The notes below the pieces were generated by a model. The model was not told the DNA's origin. It made no database searches and saw nothing but the letters and a program-made list of their open reading frames with translations. From assembly GCA_008704415.1 (NCBI GenBank), contig VXIS01000133.1, positions 1-64,000 of the forward strand: a stretch of DNA of 64,000 bases. The letters run 5' to 3'. A program made the translations under genes and the position numbers. Below are positions 22,768-32,737 of the stretch, one piece after another; positions within the stretch are counted from its first letter, which is position 1, and the number at the start of each line of letters is the position of its first letter. The stretch comes from Sphaerosporella brunnea. Taxonomy: Eukaryota > Ascomycota > Pezizomycetes > Pezizales > Pyronemataceae.

Positions 22768-23421
22768 CTCTGCCACTGTGCGCTAGTCAGCTGAATCTCT
22801 CATTGGTTCTCAGGGGTGTAAATCGCCAATCTGTGGGAACATCGACATCGCCGTGCTTGGGAGGCTGACGCTAATCGTGGCAATAGTCGTCCATCGTGCT
22901 TCACGGTGGTGTGGCCGCAAGGGTACAGAATTGTGAGTTTATCTCTCGCCGTGTCCAGCGGAGATGCAATTGATGTGATGGTGGCAGAATAAACACTTTA
23001 GGGTGTAAAGTCCCTGACCACTTGATGGTAGATATCGGGGGATAGTGGATGACAAGATAAGATAAGATGAGAGATATGCGTAAAGCGGTAAGGTCGCGCG
23101 CCTGCCGCTACGACAGCGACAAACACACGGCAGCGACAGGTTTCCACGACGAAAAAAAATAGACACCGAATTGAATACGGGCTCCGTCTCTATCATTCAG
23201 TGGCTGGGGCGGGGGCTACAGACTTTCGTTTCTTTGTTTCGGAGTTCCTACTCTGCCACACGGGCGGCCGCTCACGGGTCATCACTCGACGTATGAAGCT
23301 CACCGCTTCACGCATATCGCTGACATTATCTTATCGTCCACTATCAACAGATATCCACCGTCAAGTGGTCGGGGACTGTAGTGCGTTCAGCACTACCAAC
23401 CCTGCGGGGAACGATGCTACG
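22768..23421 (-). pseudogene. Second copy of the 18.25-18.51 kb gene remnant, split by a MITE
   Basis: 22768-23007 and 23379-23421 together match 18255-18510 (TGTGCGCT-GTCAGCTGAAT, GTGTAAATCGCCAATC, GCTTGGG-GGCTGACGCT, AACACTTTAGGGTGTA, GTGCGTTCAGCAC). A 371-bp element separates the two halves. Coding meaning is lost in this copy. Confidence 0.6.
23008..23378. mobile_element. MITE with TA target duplication (Tc1/mariner-like)
   Basis: A 371-bp insertion. The left end AAGTCCCTGACCACTTGATG and inverted right end CAGTCCCCGACCACTTGACG continue as inverted repeats for about 80 bp, through GATATC and GATATGCG. TA occurs on both sides (23006-23007 and 23379-23380). The paralogous segment at 18464-18480 reads AGGGTGTAGTGCG and is the empty site with a single TA. 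There is no transposase. TA duplication and a CAGT-type end point to the Tc1/mariner superfamily. Confidence 0.85.
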
Positions 23422-23827
23422 ATAAAACACAATACCACGAGTCAAAACTGCGTGTTGCCAACTAAGCAAAAGAACTACTTTCAACCGAAAACCCGCGACG
23501 ACATATCGACTTGGAAACTGGCTTTCTGGTCATGGATAAGGACTAGGGATCGAATCTTTCTCCTCGCTTGCGTAGGTCATACGTTCGTGACTGTAAGATT
23601 TCTAAGGTTTCGCTCAAAAATACAGCAGTCTAGGAGTGTAATTGGGTACCGTAGGTTGACGTATTAGACTCAAATTGTACCGTACAAAAGAATGGCACCA
23701 CTAATAAGGACGAGTGAGAAGGAGTGGGTTCCGGAGTGAGATACAATATGGAGTGTTATTTAGTGAGGCTTGAATTTATATATATATACGCTTGTTAGAT
23801 AGCAACAATACAACTACTGTTCCATCA

Positions 23828-23992
23828 CATCACCATCCACAACGACTTCGCCGACGCTTGACCTCCAAAACCTCGTCTACTTTCAACAAACCTTACTGTT
23901 CACATCCCATCACCATCCACAACGACTTCGCCTACCCTTGACATCCAAAACCGCGTCTACTTCCAATCCGCGACAAACACTTCGCCTACGCT
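23828..23992. repeat. Two tandem units of about 80 bp upstream of copy B
   Basis: CATCACCATCCACAACGACT begins at 23828 and again at 23908, followed in each by TTCGCC-ACGCTTGACMTCCAAAAC and CGTCTACTTYCAA. A third, partial unit (CGCCTACGCTTGACCCCAAA) straddles the 23993-24175 MITE. This lies in the presumed leader of copy B. Confidence 0.7.
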
Positions 23993-24175
23993 TAGAGCTG
24001 CACACGGGGCGACGGATCGGGGCGCGGGCAGGCGTGGCGCCACGAGGTGGGCCGTGGCACGACGGGGTGGATCAGGGCACTGCGGGGCGGATCGGGGCGC
24101 GGGGTCGGGCGAGGCTTTTTCCGGCTCGTCGAGCCTGAAGCCCCCTCGGGGCGCCCCGACCCGTGCACAGCACTA
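23993..24175. mobile_element. GC-rich MITE, copy 1, 8-bp target duplication
   Basis: A 183-bp element flanked by exact duplication CCTACGCT (23985-23992 and 24176-24183). Its ends are TAGAGCTGCACACGGG and, inverted, TAGTGCTGTGCACGGG. The interior is CGGGGCG-rich. The 8-bp duplication and TAG-type ends fit hAT. The same family occurs at 53390-53570. Confidence 0.85.
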
Positions 24176-24284
24176 CCTACGCTTGACCCCAAAACTTCGT
24201 CTACTTACAACAACCTTTACCAAGCCCGTGAGTCGATCGAATTGTCCTCCGCTACCTGGCAATGCTAACCTTGCATTCAACAGA

Positions 24285-25270
24285 ATGACCATAGCGGACG
24301 AGTACCGCCAGTACGGCCTTGCCGCTCCGGGTAGGAACGAGGAGAAGTTCCATGTTCTCCTTGTGAAGTTCATTGTCTCCCAGGGCGGGAGATCTACCAT
24401 CTCCACAAGGAGACCGGTTCGGCCAGTAGGTGGGCCAGGGTTCTGACAGTTGCTTTCAACTCCCTGTCGCTCAACACCCGGTACCGTGATGTGTTCGTCG
24501 GGCTCTATGTTGCGGCCGCCCGAAACATTCATTACCGGTTCGGAACGCAGATGTGGGCCACTTGCATCAGGAGACAAAAGCACTTTGGCAACTGGAAGCG
24601 TCGGCCGCTGCCACACGACCCAGTGCTGGAGTTGCCCCAGGAACTGGAAGCTGACGAAACCGATGACGATGAGCGTCCTGATCGTGAGAAAGATGACCAT
24701 GACGCCTGTGGAGTTGGTGGTGCTCGTCGTCGCCATGAACTTTCGGAAGATGACCATGACGCCCGTGGAGTTGGTGGTGCCTGTCGCCGCTACGAACGCT
24801 CCGGCACCACGGGCGTCATGGTCATCATTCTAAATTCGGCCGTCGTCGCCATGAACTTTTGGAAGATGATCATGACGCCGTGGAGTTGGTGGTGCCGGAT
24901 TCGTCCGGCGTCGCCATGAACGTTTGGAAGATGACCATGACGCCGTGGAGTTTGTGGCGCCGGATTCGGCCGTCGTCGCCATGAACTTTCCCAAGATGAG
25001 GATGACGCCCGTGGGGTTGGTGGTGCAGTGACCCTCCGTGATTACCGCGAACTTGAAGAGGAGATTCAATGGGCCACGCAGAAGCGTATTGATGACATGA
25101 TGCACCGCCTGAAGGGCATTGTCACCACATTCCACGAGCAGGCCAACCTCACGGTCTGTGCGCGCCTGGAAGAAATGCTGACCAACACAGCCTCCAGGGA
25201 CGGCGCCGAGTGTGAAGTCCAATTGGCAAATGCCTTGGAGGCGAAGCTTGCGCTGCTTGTGTCAATGTGA
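24285..25270 (+). pseudogene. Unrecognised two-part protein family, copy B
   Basis: Paralogue of copy A. The head begins MTIADEYRQYGLAAPGRNEE (24285), continues KFHVLLVKFIV, and loses one base near 24385 relative to A. In the next frame it continues IYHLHKETGS, WARVLTVAFNSLSLNTRYRD, VFVGLYVAAARNIHYRFGTQ and LPHDPVLELPQ. It then enters an acidic minisatellite-coded stretch (units around DDHDARGVGGA) whose frame breaks after about 24810. The conserved tail is in frame again from 25028 as LRDYRELEEEIQWATQKRI and ends AKLALLVSM with stop at 25268-25270. The tail is shorter than in A by about 20 residues. Shared positions in the head (FVGL--AA-N---RFGT-M) suggest a globular domain. No function is inferred. 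Confidence 0.6.
24680..25027 (+). repeat. Coding minisatellite in copy B
   Basis: Repeats of roughly 57-72 bp built on GATGACCATGACGCC-GTGGAG, TTGGTGGTGC and GTCGTCGCCATGAACTTT. About five imperfect units occur, one containing an inverted piece (GGGCGTCATGGTCATCAT near 24806). Unit length variation explains the lost frame. Confidence 0.8.
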
Positions 25271-25486
25271 TCACGCATATTAAAGCAAACACTGGGGACG
25301 GAGGATCGTCACGCATATTAAAGCAATATCTAGGGAGGGAGGAAAGAGTATAAAAATTTATATGGTTGCGCGAAGATTATGACCCCTTGTTGTCTTTTCC
25401 ACGATTGCTTTTTTTGAGATCGCGGAGATTATGACCCCCCCGCCGTCCATTGCACGATTGCTTTTTTTCAGATTACAGTATATACA
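25271..25486. repeat. Short tandem duplications between copy B and the helicase remnant
   Basis: TCACGCATATTAAAGCAA occurs at 25270 and again near 25310. A unit GAAGATTATGACCCC...CACGATTGCTTTTTTT occurs twice (25372-25418 and 25427-25470). The second pair could lie in the 3' region of the Helitron-type element, but no canonical CTRR end was identified. Confidence 0.6.
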
Positions 25487-27150
25487 TCAGCCCTCAAAAA
25501 CCTCATTGTACACCACGTTGAGACAATGCTCGTCTCTTCCAGATGTCGTCTCTGGAAACAGCACGCTGACACGATCACCATTTGTTGTGCGGGACAGCGC
25601 CACATATAGTTGTCCGTGACTGAATGCCTCCTCCTGCACATTGACACCAACGTACCAGGCCGGTCAATAGTCCGAGCGGCCGCCAGGTCAAACGGGGCCC
25701 CACGGAGTGGGTCAGGTCGGCCCGGTGATGTGGCAAGCCTGACAGGTTCGGGCCGGCGTAAGAAAAACCTGGATATCTGATAAGTGCCGGCCGGTGCCTG
25801 GTATCCTGAATTAAGGTCGGGTCGGTCATTGTGCCGAACGCGGGGCCACTAAAAGCGCTAATCGTTTGGTGCTCGTTCCGCCGCAGCTAAAGCGTCGATC
25901 GCAGTCAAAAGACTGGTCGATCACCGGCAGAATCCGCGCATGTTTAACCCAAAAACTCCAGCGCGGATGAGAGGCGGAATAAAACGGAGAGGAACTGCTG
26001 ACGTTTTGCTCACAAATCAAGCCCTTTAATCCAGGAAATTCAGGTCGGAAGAGGGGCGGAAGAATACGGATTCAAACTGCTAATGTTTTGCTTGGAACAG
26101 CGGGCGGCGGAGATTGATGGGTAGGGGCTTCATGTTGAATCTGCATCTCGCTTTCGTTTTCTTTTTCTTGATGTCAGTGTAAGCAAAGATAGTACCGGTG
26201 CCTAGCAGGCCCCGCGCGTGCCGGGTGTTCACGGGCCTGATGGGCACCTTCAGTCACGTGGGTCCCGTGCAAAATTGTCTGGTCCAAACCGGCCGTAATT
26301 TTCAAAGCCCGTTTGAATCAAACGGGTTCAGGCCTCCCCCAAAGCCGGACTGGCCGGACGTTGGACAGCCCTGCAACGTACTTCAGCGACTGCCCTTGCG
26401 ACCTGTTCATCGTCATAGAGAACTCCAAGCACACAGGATATCGAAGCCGGATTAACCTGAACGACATATACCCGTCAGCAGTGCTGATAATCTTGATCTT
26501 TGGTCGCATCACACATTGTTCCAGGCCAGGTGGCGTGAATACAACACCTGTCGCCCCAAATTCGCTACAATCCATCGCGATGATGCCGCAAGGAAAGACC
26601 TACCAACAACAACATTCCGTTCAAGGAGCGTTACTTACAAGCGGATATCGTTGCATAAACCCTGAAGGGATTTATGTTGCGGAGCAGGATGATCGGAGCG
26701 CCGACTTTCAGACGCAATTTGTGCGGAGGAACTCCATTCACAGCAAGAGAATTCAGGTATTCCTATCTAAATGTCAGTGCATCCTCGGCAGAGACGCTGT
26801 CAATGCTCTTTTACTCACGCTCATCGCCAGGCAGTCACCCCAACAAATCGTCGTTCAGGAAGTTGACATCTACATTGCGTGAGGCGAGGACTGCTCTCTC
26901 AGCGAGGAATTCAGGAGTCGGCACACCGTCTCTCAAGCCCGGATAAACATGATCCACTATTGCTTCCACCGTGTTCAAGTGCAAAAGCATCGATGGGAGC
27001 AACTTGATGTGATCCGGCCGCTGGCTCTGATCAATCCCATAGCCGATGCGCAAGATATAATTTCCATAATCCGCCGCTCACGGCCGTTCGATGTCCGTCA
27101 TATCTCCGCCCATCGACCTGATATTTTCCTCCAGCTTTAACAATGATGCG
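25487..27150 (-). pseudogene. Pif1-like helicase C-terminal remnant (Helitron-type), MITE-interrupted
   Basis: Minus-strand order: ADYGNYILRIGYGIDQSQRP (27100-27040), DHIKLLPSMLLHLNTVEAIV, DHVYPGL, ERAVLASRNVDVNFLNDDLL (26890), a segment with [24 protein letters not shown] sequence and [14 protein letters not shown] (26720-26650), CLEFSMTMNRSQGQSLKYV (26430-26385), then the 25656-26373 insertion. After it come GVNVQEEAFSHGQLYVALSR, TTNGDRVSVLFPE and a stop at 25487-25489. Motifs match helicase motifs V and VI of the Pif1-like helicases carried by Helitrons and of cellular Pif1 (NKSQGQTL, HGQLYVALSR). The ATP-binding N-terminal half is absent, and stops and frameshifts are present, so it is a dead fragment. 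A Rep/HUH domain was not found. Confidence 0.75.
25656..26373. mobile_element. hAT MITE copy 1, in helicase remnant
   Basis: A 718-bp insertion flanked by perfect CAACGTAC (25648-25655 and 26374-26381). Ends are CAGGCCGGTCAATAGTCCG and, inverted, CAGGGCTGTCCAACGTCCGG. It is a clear sequence relative of 29891-30611 and of 57130-57820. A short relic of hAT C-terminal coding sequence, better preserved in the 57.3-kb copy, lies in its interior. It splits the SQGQSLKYV motif of the host helicase, so it inserted after that gene. Confidence 0.88.
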
Positions 27151-27440
27151 AGCGCGACATGGAATGTACGTAGTGTCGAAGCAGTCGAAGTTCGATGTCG
27201 GTCATAGGGGGGTAGTTGGAGAGCGAGGTGCGGTGTAGTAAGAAAGTGGTCGAGGGGTGATGTACTAAGGCGAGAGGCGTCACTCGCAATCACTCGCCCC
27301 AGCTCCTCCGAGTTCGATGTCATTCCATGGCTCCGCTCCGGGATCATCTCGCTGGCGCTCGGTCCATGGCTCTGCTCCAAAATGCGTGACAAATGACAGC
27401 ACGGATCGTCACTCGCTGGGAAGCCGGGTAAATTTTCGCG
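27151..27440. other. No recognisable gene
   Basis: Between the helicase remnant and the LINE tail; no motif seen. The minus frame runs on from the helicase through 27503 without further helicase similarity. Confidence 0.4.
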
Positions 27441-27444
27441 CCGG

Positions 27445-28095
27445 GAATATAGTAGGCGATTCGGCCGCTTGCGGCCATGACATCTGTAGAACGAAGAGAC
27501 CATGCTATCCCTCGGGCCGCAGCGGGCCCGCTACCGGGGCTTGCGCCCTTCTAAGGAAATATACAGAAGGAAATCGGGCCCGGTAGAGAAGCGCACCAAG
27601 GAAAAAAACAGGCAAATAGTCGTCACATGGCGCCCTTATTGGGCCAGTGGCCAATCTTGGTGGCACGAAGGAAATTCAGAACTGCCTCCATGCAGCTATC
27701 GTCTGCCGGCAGGTCCACCACTGAGGTGGACGGCCAGCTTGGCTTAGCTCGGCCATCTTTGGTGGCGGCCTTGACCGCCTTCCACAGCTCCATCTGCTTG
27801 GCCTTCCACCTCTTACAGAATTTGAGAAGATGTTTGTGGGTTTGCGTCGCGCCGCTGTCGCACCACCAGCATTTGTCATCCGTCCTTCTATTCGTCCGTA
27901 GCAGTTATCGGGCCGTCGGTGCTTTGTTGAGCCTCAGCTGGTAGAACCGTGAGGCGACTGCCTTGGAGGCCTTGGCGGCTACGACGTTGGGCGTGGATTG
28001 TCGCCTCTTGTAGTAGCTGTTGCAGTGTTTCCTGAGCCATGCGACGTGGTCTTGTTCTTTGGCCAGCGTGGCATTCCTGGCTATGTGGGCGAGAG
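27445..28095 (-). pseudogene. LINE 3' end, copy 2 (RNase H-distal zinc tail)
   Basis: Minus-strand frames give ARNATLAKEQDHVAWLRKHC (28075-28020), NSYYKRRQSTPNVVAAKAS, KAVASRFYQLRLNKAPTA (27960-27905), RRTDDKCWWCDSGATQTHKH and LLKFCKRWKAKQMELWKAVK (27880-27780), ending in ATKIGHWPNKGAM and a stop near 27625. Cys-x2-Cys...His...Cys is the terminal zinc cluster of Tad-like LINE polyproteins. A UTR of about 150 bp follows with the hairpin GGCCGCAAGCGGCC at 27463-27476. Only minor frameshifts occur, so this is the best preserved of the minus-strand tails. Confidence 0.75.
27463..27476 (-). other. LINE 3'-end hairpin, copy 2
   Basis: Sense strand GGCCGCAAGCGGCC preceded by GATGTCAT. The stem is perfectly conserved. 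The downstream tail differs from the other two copies after GAAT. Confidence 0.7.
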
Positions 28096-28491
28096 GACGT
28101 TGGGTATTGATACAGCGTTGGACTCACCACGTACCTGTGTAATTGCATCCAGTGGTTCCGAAACAGTCGCAAGCACAAGTTTTATCCCGATGAGCCCAAC
28201 GTTGGCAGAGCAAAACAAACGATATTCAGACTTGATCCGACCCCTCGTGGAGACCGCACCCTGCAACATAGACTCGGGTGTGTCATTGAAGAGGTTGCGG
28301 AATTTGGCACCCACAATATGGAACAAAGGTGCAAGGAAGCTGGAGCGCTCTTCTTCGGTGTTTTGCTGCGCTGGAGCCCCGTACTGCTGAAGCATCATGT
28401 TCACATCTGTCCGTGTTTTCTGAGATGTACGATTTGTAAGCCGTGCGCGCCGCAGTAGAAACGTATGGGCGTTGGTTACTTGCATTGTCAT
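28096..28491 (-). other. Unassigned open frame
   Basis: A minus-strand frame (28491-28081) has no internal stop and includes SSFLAPLFHIVGAKFRNLF. It overlaps the LINE tail at its C-terminal end. The plus strand is also open over much of it, and no family is recognised, so coding status is undecided. Confidence 0.25.
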
Positions 28492-28499
28492 GGTACAAG

Positions 28500-28695
28500 G
28501 TTGTAATACGGTTGTCTGGATCTGTGTGGCGGGTCTGTGTTGTGGCTTTGTGTTGTGGCTCTAGCGAGGGGTCTCGATCACAGGGGCCATATAAAGGCGC
28601 CTCAGCTTTCGCTTTGTGGTTTGCTTTCCTTTCCTCTTCACTAAACCTTCGTATGTCAATCTGAATACCTCTGTTCCACTCTGAACCCTGGACTT
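28500..28695 (+). repeat. LTR-like promoter segment, copy 1
   Basis: Resembles the inverse of 47765-47962: GCGGGTCTGTGT, a TATATAAAGGCGCCT box, GCTTTGTGGTTTGCTTT, TTCACTAAACCTTCG and TATGTCAATCT. The TATA-like box followed by the pyrimidine-rich leader fits an LTR U3/R region. Exact TG...CA ends were not established, and there is no adjoining internal domain. Confidence 0.55.
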
Positions 28696-28714
28696 AGGCA
28701 TAACGATGAACACA

Positions 28715-28835
28715 AGGCAGCTCGAATCAATTCTCCACAGTCAGCTCGGGCCGGCTCGTCTCGTAGAGGCAGAGGCTCGGGATCATGTCCACGCTTTGGG
28801 TGAGCTCGAGCTGCACCTCGAGCTGTTCCGCTTTA
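28715..28835. repeat. GAGC-rich repeat fragment
   Basis: Shares CTCCACAGTCAGCTCGGGCC and TCGTAGAGGCAGAGGCTCGG-type sequence with 29500-29637. Probably the subterminal part of a GAGCC-ended hAT element, so 28715-29637 may be one element with the hAT fragment between. Confidence 0.5.
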
Positions 28836-28930
28836 CAACACTTTACGCTCGCGGACTCTGTTCAGTGTTCACTCTACATAATAGTTTTCAACGTATCTAA
28901 AAATACCATGCGTATAATGACTAGCTACAA

Positions 28931-29272
28931 TTACTCCGCATCCCCATCGTTCTCACCGTCAAGGAGTGATTCGTCAGGGGTGTCTGGGACTGGAATCTCA
29001 TCCACACCGTCAATCTTGCCCATATCCTGCTTGCTTAATCTTCCACGTTGCCACCACTCGAAATCATCCTGCCCCAACCAGCTCTCAAGCAACAAGCAAG
29101 TGCTACTTGAGGTCTCCAAGAGCCTGTTTCGCCGTTTGGGAATATGATCTCCAGATGGGCAGAAAAGATTCTCAGCCAGGACACTTGTAGGTGGTAAAGG
29201 GATATCTTGGCCAGCATTCAGTGTGTATACCCCGGTGCCGTGAGAAATTTTTGAAATACGCAGCACGCTCAT
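28931..29272 (-). pseudogene. hAT transposase C-terminal (dimerisation) fragment
   Basis: The minus frame contains PLPPTSVLAENLFCPSGDHI, KRRNRLLETSSSTCLLLES, WLGQDDFEWW and an acidic tail ending DGENDGDAE. This follows the hAT C-terminal pattern of P-TSV-SER-FS-AGD, RRNRL and LKSW. Ser-Glu-Arg is replaced by AEN and the Ala/Gly pair is altered, so it is decayed. N-terminal BED finger and catalytic core are missing. The acidic tail resembles those at 21.6 and 33.3 kb, tying it to the GAGCC-ended elements. Confidence 0.6.
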
Positions 29273-29499
29273 TGTGGTGCAGTGCGTTTATTAATTCGTG
29301 TTCCATAGCTCTGGTGGTAATGGCGGGACGGTGGAAGGTAGTATGTAGTATTGAGTGTTAAGGGGTTTGTGCGAGGCAGCGCGACAGGGACAAGCGACTC
29401 GAAGTTGCTATATGAAGCAGTCAATTCTGATTCATTCTACAACAGGCGCTATAATTTTCATTCCCATCAACCCTCCCCTTCAGAACCCCGCATCATGCT

Positions 29500-29637
29500 G
29501 AAAGCTCAAGCTGGCTCGAGCCGATGCTCCACCGTCAGCTCGAGCCAGCTTGGATCGTAGAGAAGGAAGGATCGGATCTGCTTGTCTCGTCAGCTCCAGT
29601 TTCTAGATCAAGCTGGCTCGACTCGTGTCCATCACTA
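29500..29637. repeat. GAGC-rich repeat, terminus GTGTCCATCAC
   Basis: Ends with GGCTCGACTCGTGTCCATCA, the same terminus as the hAT-like element at 21842. The partner terminus may be the 28715-28835 segment, but it lacks the GTGATGGACAC end. Confidence 0.55.
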
Positions 29638-29890
29638 AAATTTAAGCAGCATACCTCACAAATAGCGCTCATTTGTGAGTGCCACAGCTGCAAAGGACGA
29701 TGCTATGGCAGTCGGTGGGCCGATTTGTCAGCCTCGTAGCAGTCAGGGCAATATCGCAGTGATGCCCCTCTGAAGAATGCGTTTGTCTCAGCATATCCAT
29801 TTGTATCGTCAAGTCAATCCGCCTGCAAGGTTTTAAAACTGCATGGACAAACTAGGATACGTCCACGGGCGGTGAAGTGACAATCATGGG

Positions 29891-30611
29891 CAGGGCTGTC
29901 AAAAGTCCGGCCAGTCCGGCTTTGAGCCAGGGCTGAACCGGACTGATTACAACTGGCTTTTGAAATCACGGCCCGTTTGGACCAGGCTTTTTGGATCGAG
30001 ACCCAGGCACCTACGGGCACTCACGAGGCCCCGAATTAACCGGCACCGGGCGGGGCCCACACGCATCTGTAGTTTTTTGCTTACCACTATATCAATGAAA
30101 CAAACATGAACGTGAGATACAGATTCAACAACCTGACGGACCTCCAGCTACCCCTGAATCTCCGCCCCCCGCTGTTCTAGAACCATTGGATTTTTGAACA
30201 TAAGTCGGCCAGATTCATCCGCCTCTCCTCCGACCTGTATTTTCTGGGTTAAAGTGCGTCGAACTTCCGAGCTTTCTGAGTAAAACATCAGCATTTCCAT
30301 CCAACAGTATTCCGACTCTCATCCAAGTTGTTGTTTTTGGGGTGGACTGACCAGTCTTTTGATTGCGATTGACGCTCTAGCTGCGGCGGAACGAGCACCA
30401 AACGATTAGCGCTTTTAGTGGCCCCGCGTTCGGCACAATGACCGACCCGACCTTAATTCAGGATACCAGGCACCGGCCGGCACTTATCAGATATCCAGGC
30501 TTTTCTTACGCCGGCCCGAACCTGTCGTGCTTGCCACATCACCGACCCGACCTCACCCACTCTGTGCGCCCCCGTTTGACCTGGCGCCTGACCGGAATAT
30601 TGGCCGCCCTG
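29891..30611. mobile_element. hAT MITE copy 2
   Basis: A 721-bp element, inverse in orientation to copy 1. Ends are CAGGGCTGTCAAAAGTCCGG and, inverted, CAGGGCGGCCAATATTCCGG. Flanking 8-mers are ATCATGGG and ACCATGGC (six of eight match), so this is an older insertion than copy 1 or one at a near-palindromic site. No coding capacity. Confidence 0.75.
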
Positions 30612-31355
30612 ACCATGGCATATAAGGTCTAGGACTTACTTTTTAGGGACGAAGAATTTGATTCTGTTCCCGCGGGTTTTGCTATATACTGTCACAGGGC
30701 GCGCTTCAGACATCCCGATGAGCTAAGAGTGGTGCCTGATTGCTATGAGGAAGTTACCCAATGAAGATGATGATGATACATTATGGTCTACGTGCCGTGC
30801 AGCTTGCCAAGCTGCTTACGTAGTGCACCTGAGCGGGCTGAGTATCGCGCTTAAGGTCCAGGTTTTGTTGCCGCATTTTGCCAGCGTTTTACAGACTGCT
30901 ACATCGAATTGAAATTTCAATGCCGCAATCATATCCAAGTATATGTTAATGATTGCCAACTGAATCTGGAATTGTGTAGAAATAATTGAGGACGGAGCGA
31001 CGGTTGTATTGAGCTGATGCTTTATGTAAAAAAAACCGGGTCCTGAGTGCCCTATGCATTCAGGCGCTCTCGCTTTACTAGTTGAAGTCCTTCAGTCTTT
31101 GACTCAAGGACTTCCGCAGCATCATTGATGCGTTGCACACGTCGCCTGCACGGACGTGAGCGTGGCAGGCTCTGATAGCCTTCTTTTATCAACGACACTG
31201 TTAGACTCCTTATCCGGAGTCACAACACATTCTGGCGCATTTTGTATATTACTATTGGCTGCTTGCTCGCTGCCTGACTACAGCCGATATTTGTCACGAT
31301 CCGTGCTATAATAGTCAATAACGGCCCACCCTCCGGTACAAGGAAGTGAACGGGG
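30612..31355. other. No recognisable gene
   Basis: AT-richer sequence with no motif-bearing frame. Confidence 0.4.
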
Positions 31356-31357
31356 AT

Positions 31358-31860
31358 TCATGATGCCAACAATACTTTCCAGTGAGGTGTTTGAAAAACT
31401 GGCTGGTCCATACACATCGCCTGAAGCGTAAGTCTCAAGAATATGGTCCACCTTTTGAGAGCAGTGAAGAGTTTGCTCATGCAGGAATCCCTTTCAAAGG
31501 AATAGGCACTGTCTGCCGAAATGCAGCAAGGCTGTATCAGTTTCTGGGTAGAGGTTTGGTGAGATGATGCCGATGTGGCCACACTTTGTGTCCTCTGCTT
31601 CCAGAGTGGCATTGGCTGTGCTGCCGTACGGGATCACGCGGCTGGGGTTCTCCGGTTCCATGTATGTAGTTGTTTCGCTCTGTTCAAACGGAACGAACCA
31701 ATATTCCACGTCACATCGTCTGTTTTCTAAGATCTGTTTTCTCGTTGGTTCCGGGATTTCTACTGGTTTTCACTCTATCCATTCCCCACGCTTGAGAATA
31801 TCAATCGATTCTGGCTGTCGTCTTCCTCGTGTTTTGAGATGTTTATAACAAATTGCGAAC
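31358..31860 (-). repeat. Unclassified dispersed repeat, copy 1
   Basis: Shares AGGCACTGTCTGCC-AA-GCAGC-type sequence with 35290-35345, and GTATGTAGTTGTTTCGCTCTG / GAACGAACCAATAT with 33720-33790. Minus frames read through EYWFVPFEQSETTTYMEPEN and LLHFGRQCLFL. Three diverged copies on the same strand suggest an old transposon family, but no class is recognised. Confidence 0.45.
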
Positions 31861-32735
31861 GATCAACTTTTTGGCTACTGCGACGACGTTTCTCGGGGCG
31901 ACGCGAAGTCTTTCCTTTCTGCATTCTTACGTAGCACGTATGATAAAGTGATGAAACGTCGGCCGTGTCCTTGGGCCTTGGTCACTGCAATCTTAAGTCA
32001 AGCAAACCTTTTGGATTGATCTTCTATCGACAGTGCCTTTTTTGGCTGGGATTGTGACATGAACCCATTTTACCATGTGACGTTCTTATACGGCGGCCGC
32101 ATGGTCAATGCGCAGAATGTTCAACAAAAGAACTACAAAATCTGCGTATACGACATACAGATGCTACTTAAAACCGACCGGTGCAAGGGGGTTATTAATC
32201 GCACCGAGTTTGCTCCACCTGGTCCTTCTGCAGCCTCCTTGTTTAGCTCAATGAGGATGGCAAAGTGAGGTCCGGTACTAGTGGACCTGGCGCGCCTCAA
32301 GAGCAGCGTTTGACGGCTAGACATTTGGTGTTTGACCAGGATTGCAGTTGATTTCTCAGTCTCCTGAGCACAGCATTCAGTCAAAACACATCGACATCAA
32401 AAATCCAGCATATGCTGTCAACCGTTCTTATCTTGTGCAGCTCCCGAGGGGCCAGTACTACTCCGGAATGCTTTTATGGTCCTTAAGTCGAGGACAGCAA
32501 AACCTCTCCTGGGAATGTTGCAAAAATCCAGTACCTAATGGGCCAAAAAAACGCTGGGTTCTGAGGGCAATGACTCGATTGGGTACAACCTGGAACATAG
32601 CAGACCAGAAGGCCGTGGTTTGAAAGCGGAGCTTTGATAAGATGTCAAAGGTCAATGACCGGATGTGCTCCTGTATACCATGGCACCTACGAAGAAGAGA
32701 AGCTCAAAATGCAAATCTGATTCCAACTAGTGAAG
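31861..32735. other. No recognisable gene
   Basis: Short frames only (for example 32059-32268 plus, 32133-32384 and 32458-32655 minus) with no motifs. Confidence 0.4.
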
Positions 32736-32737
32736 GA

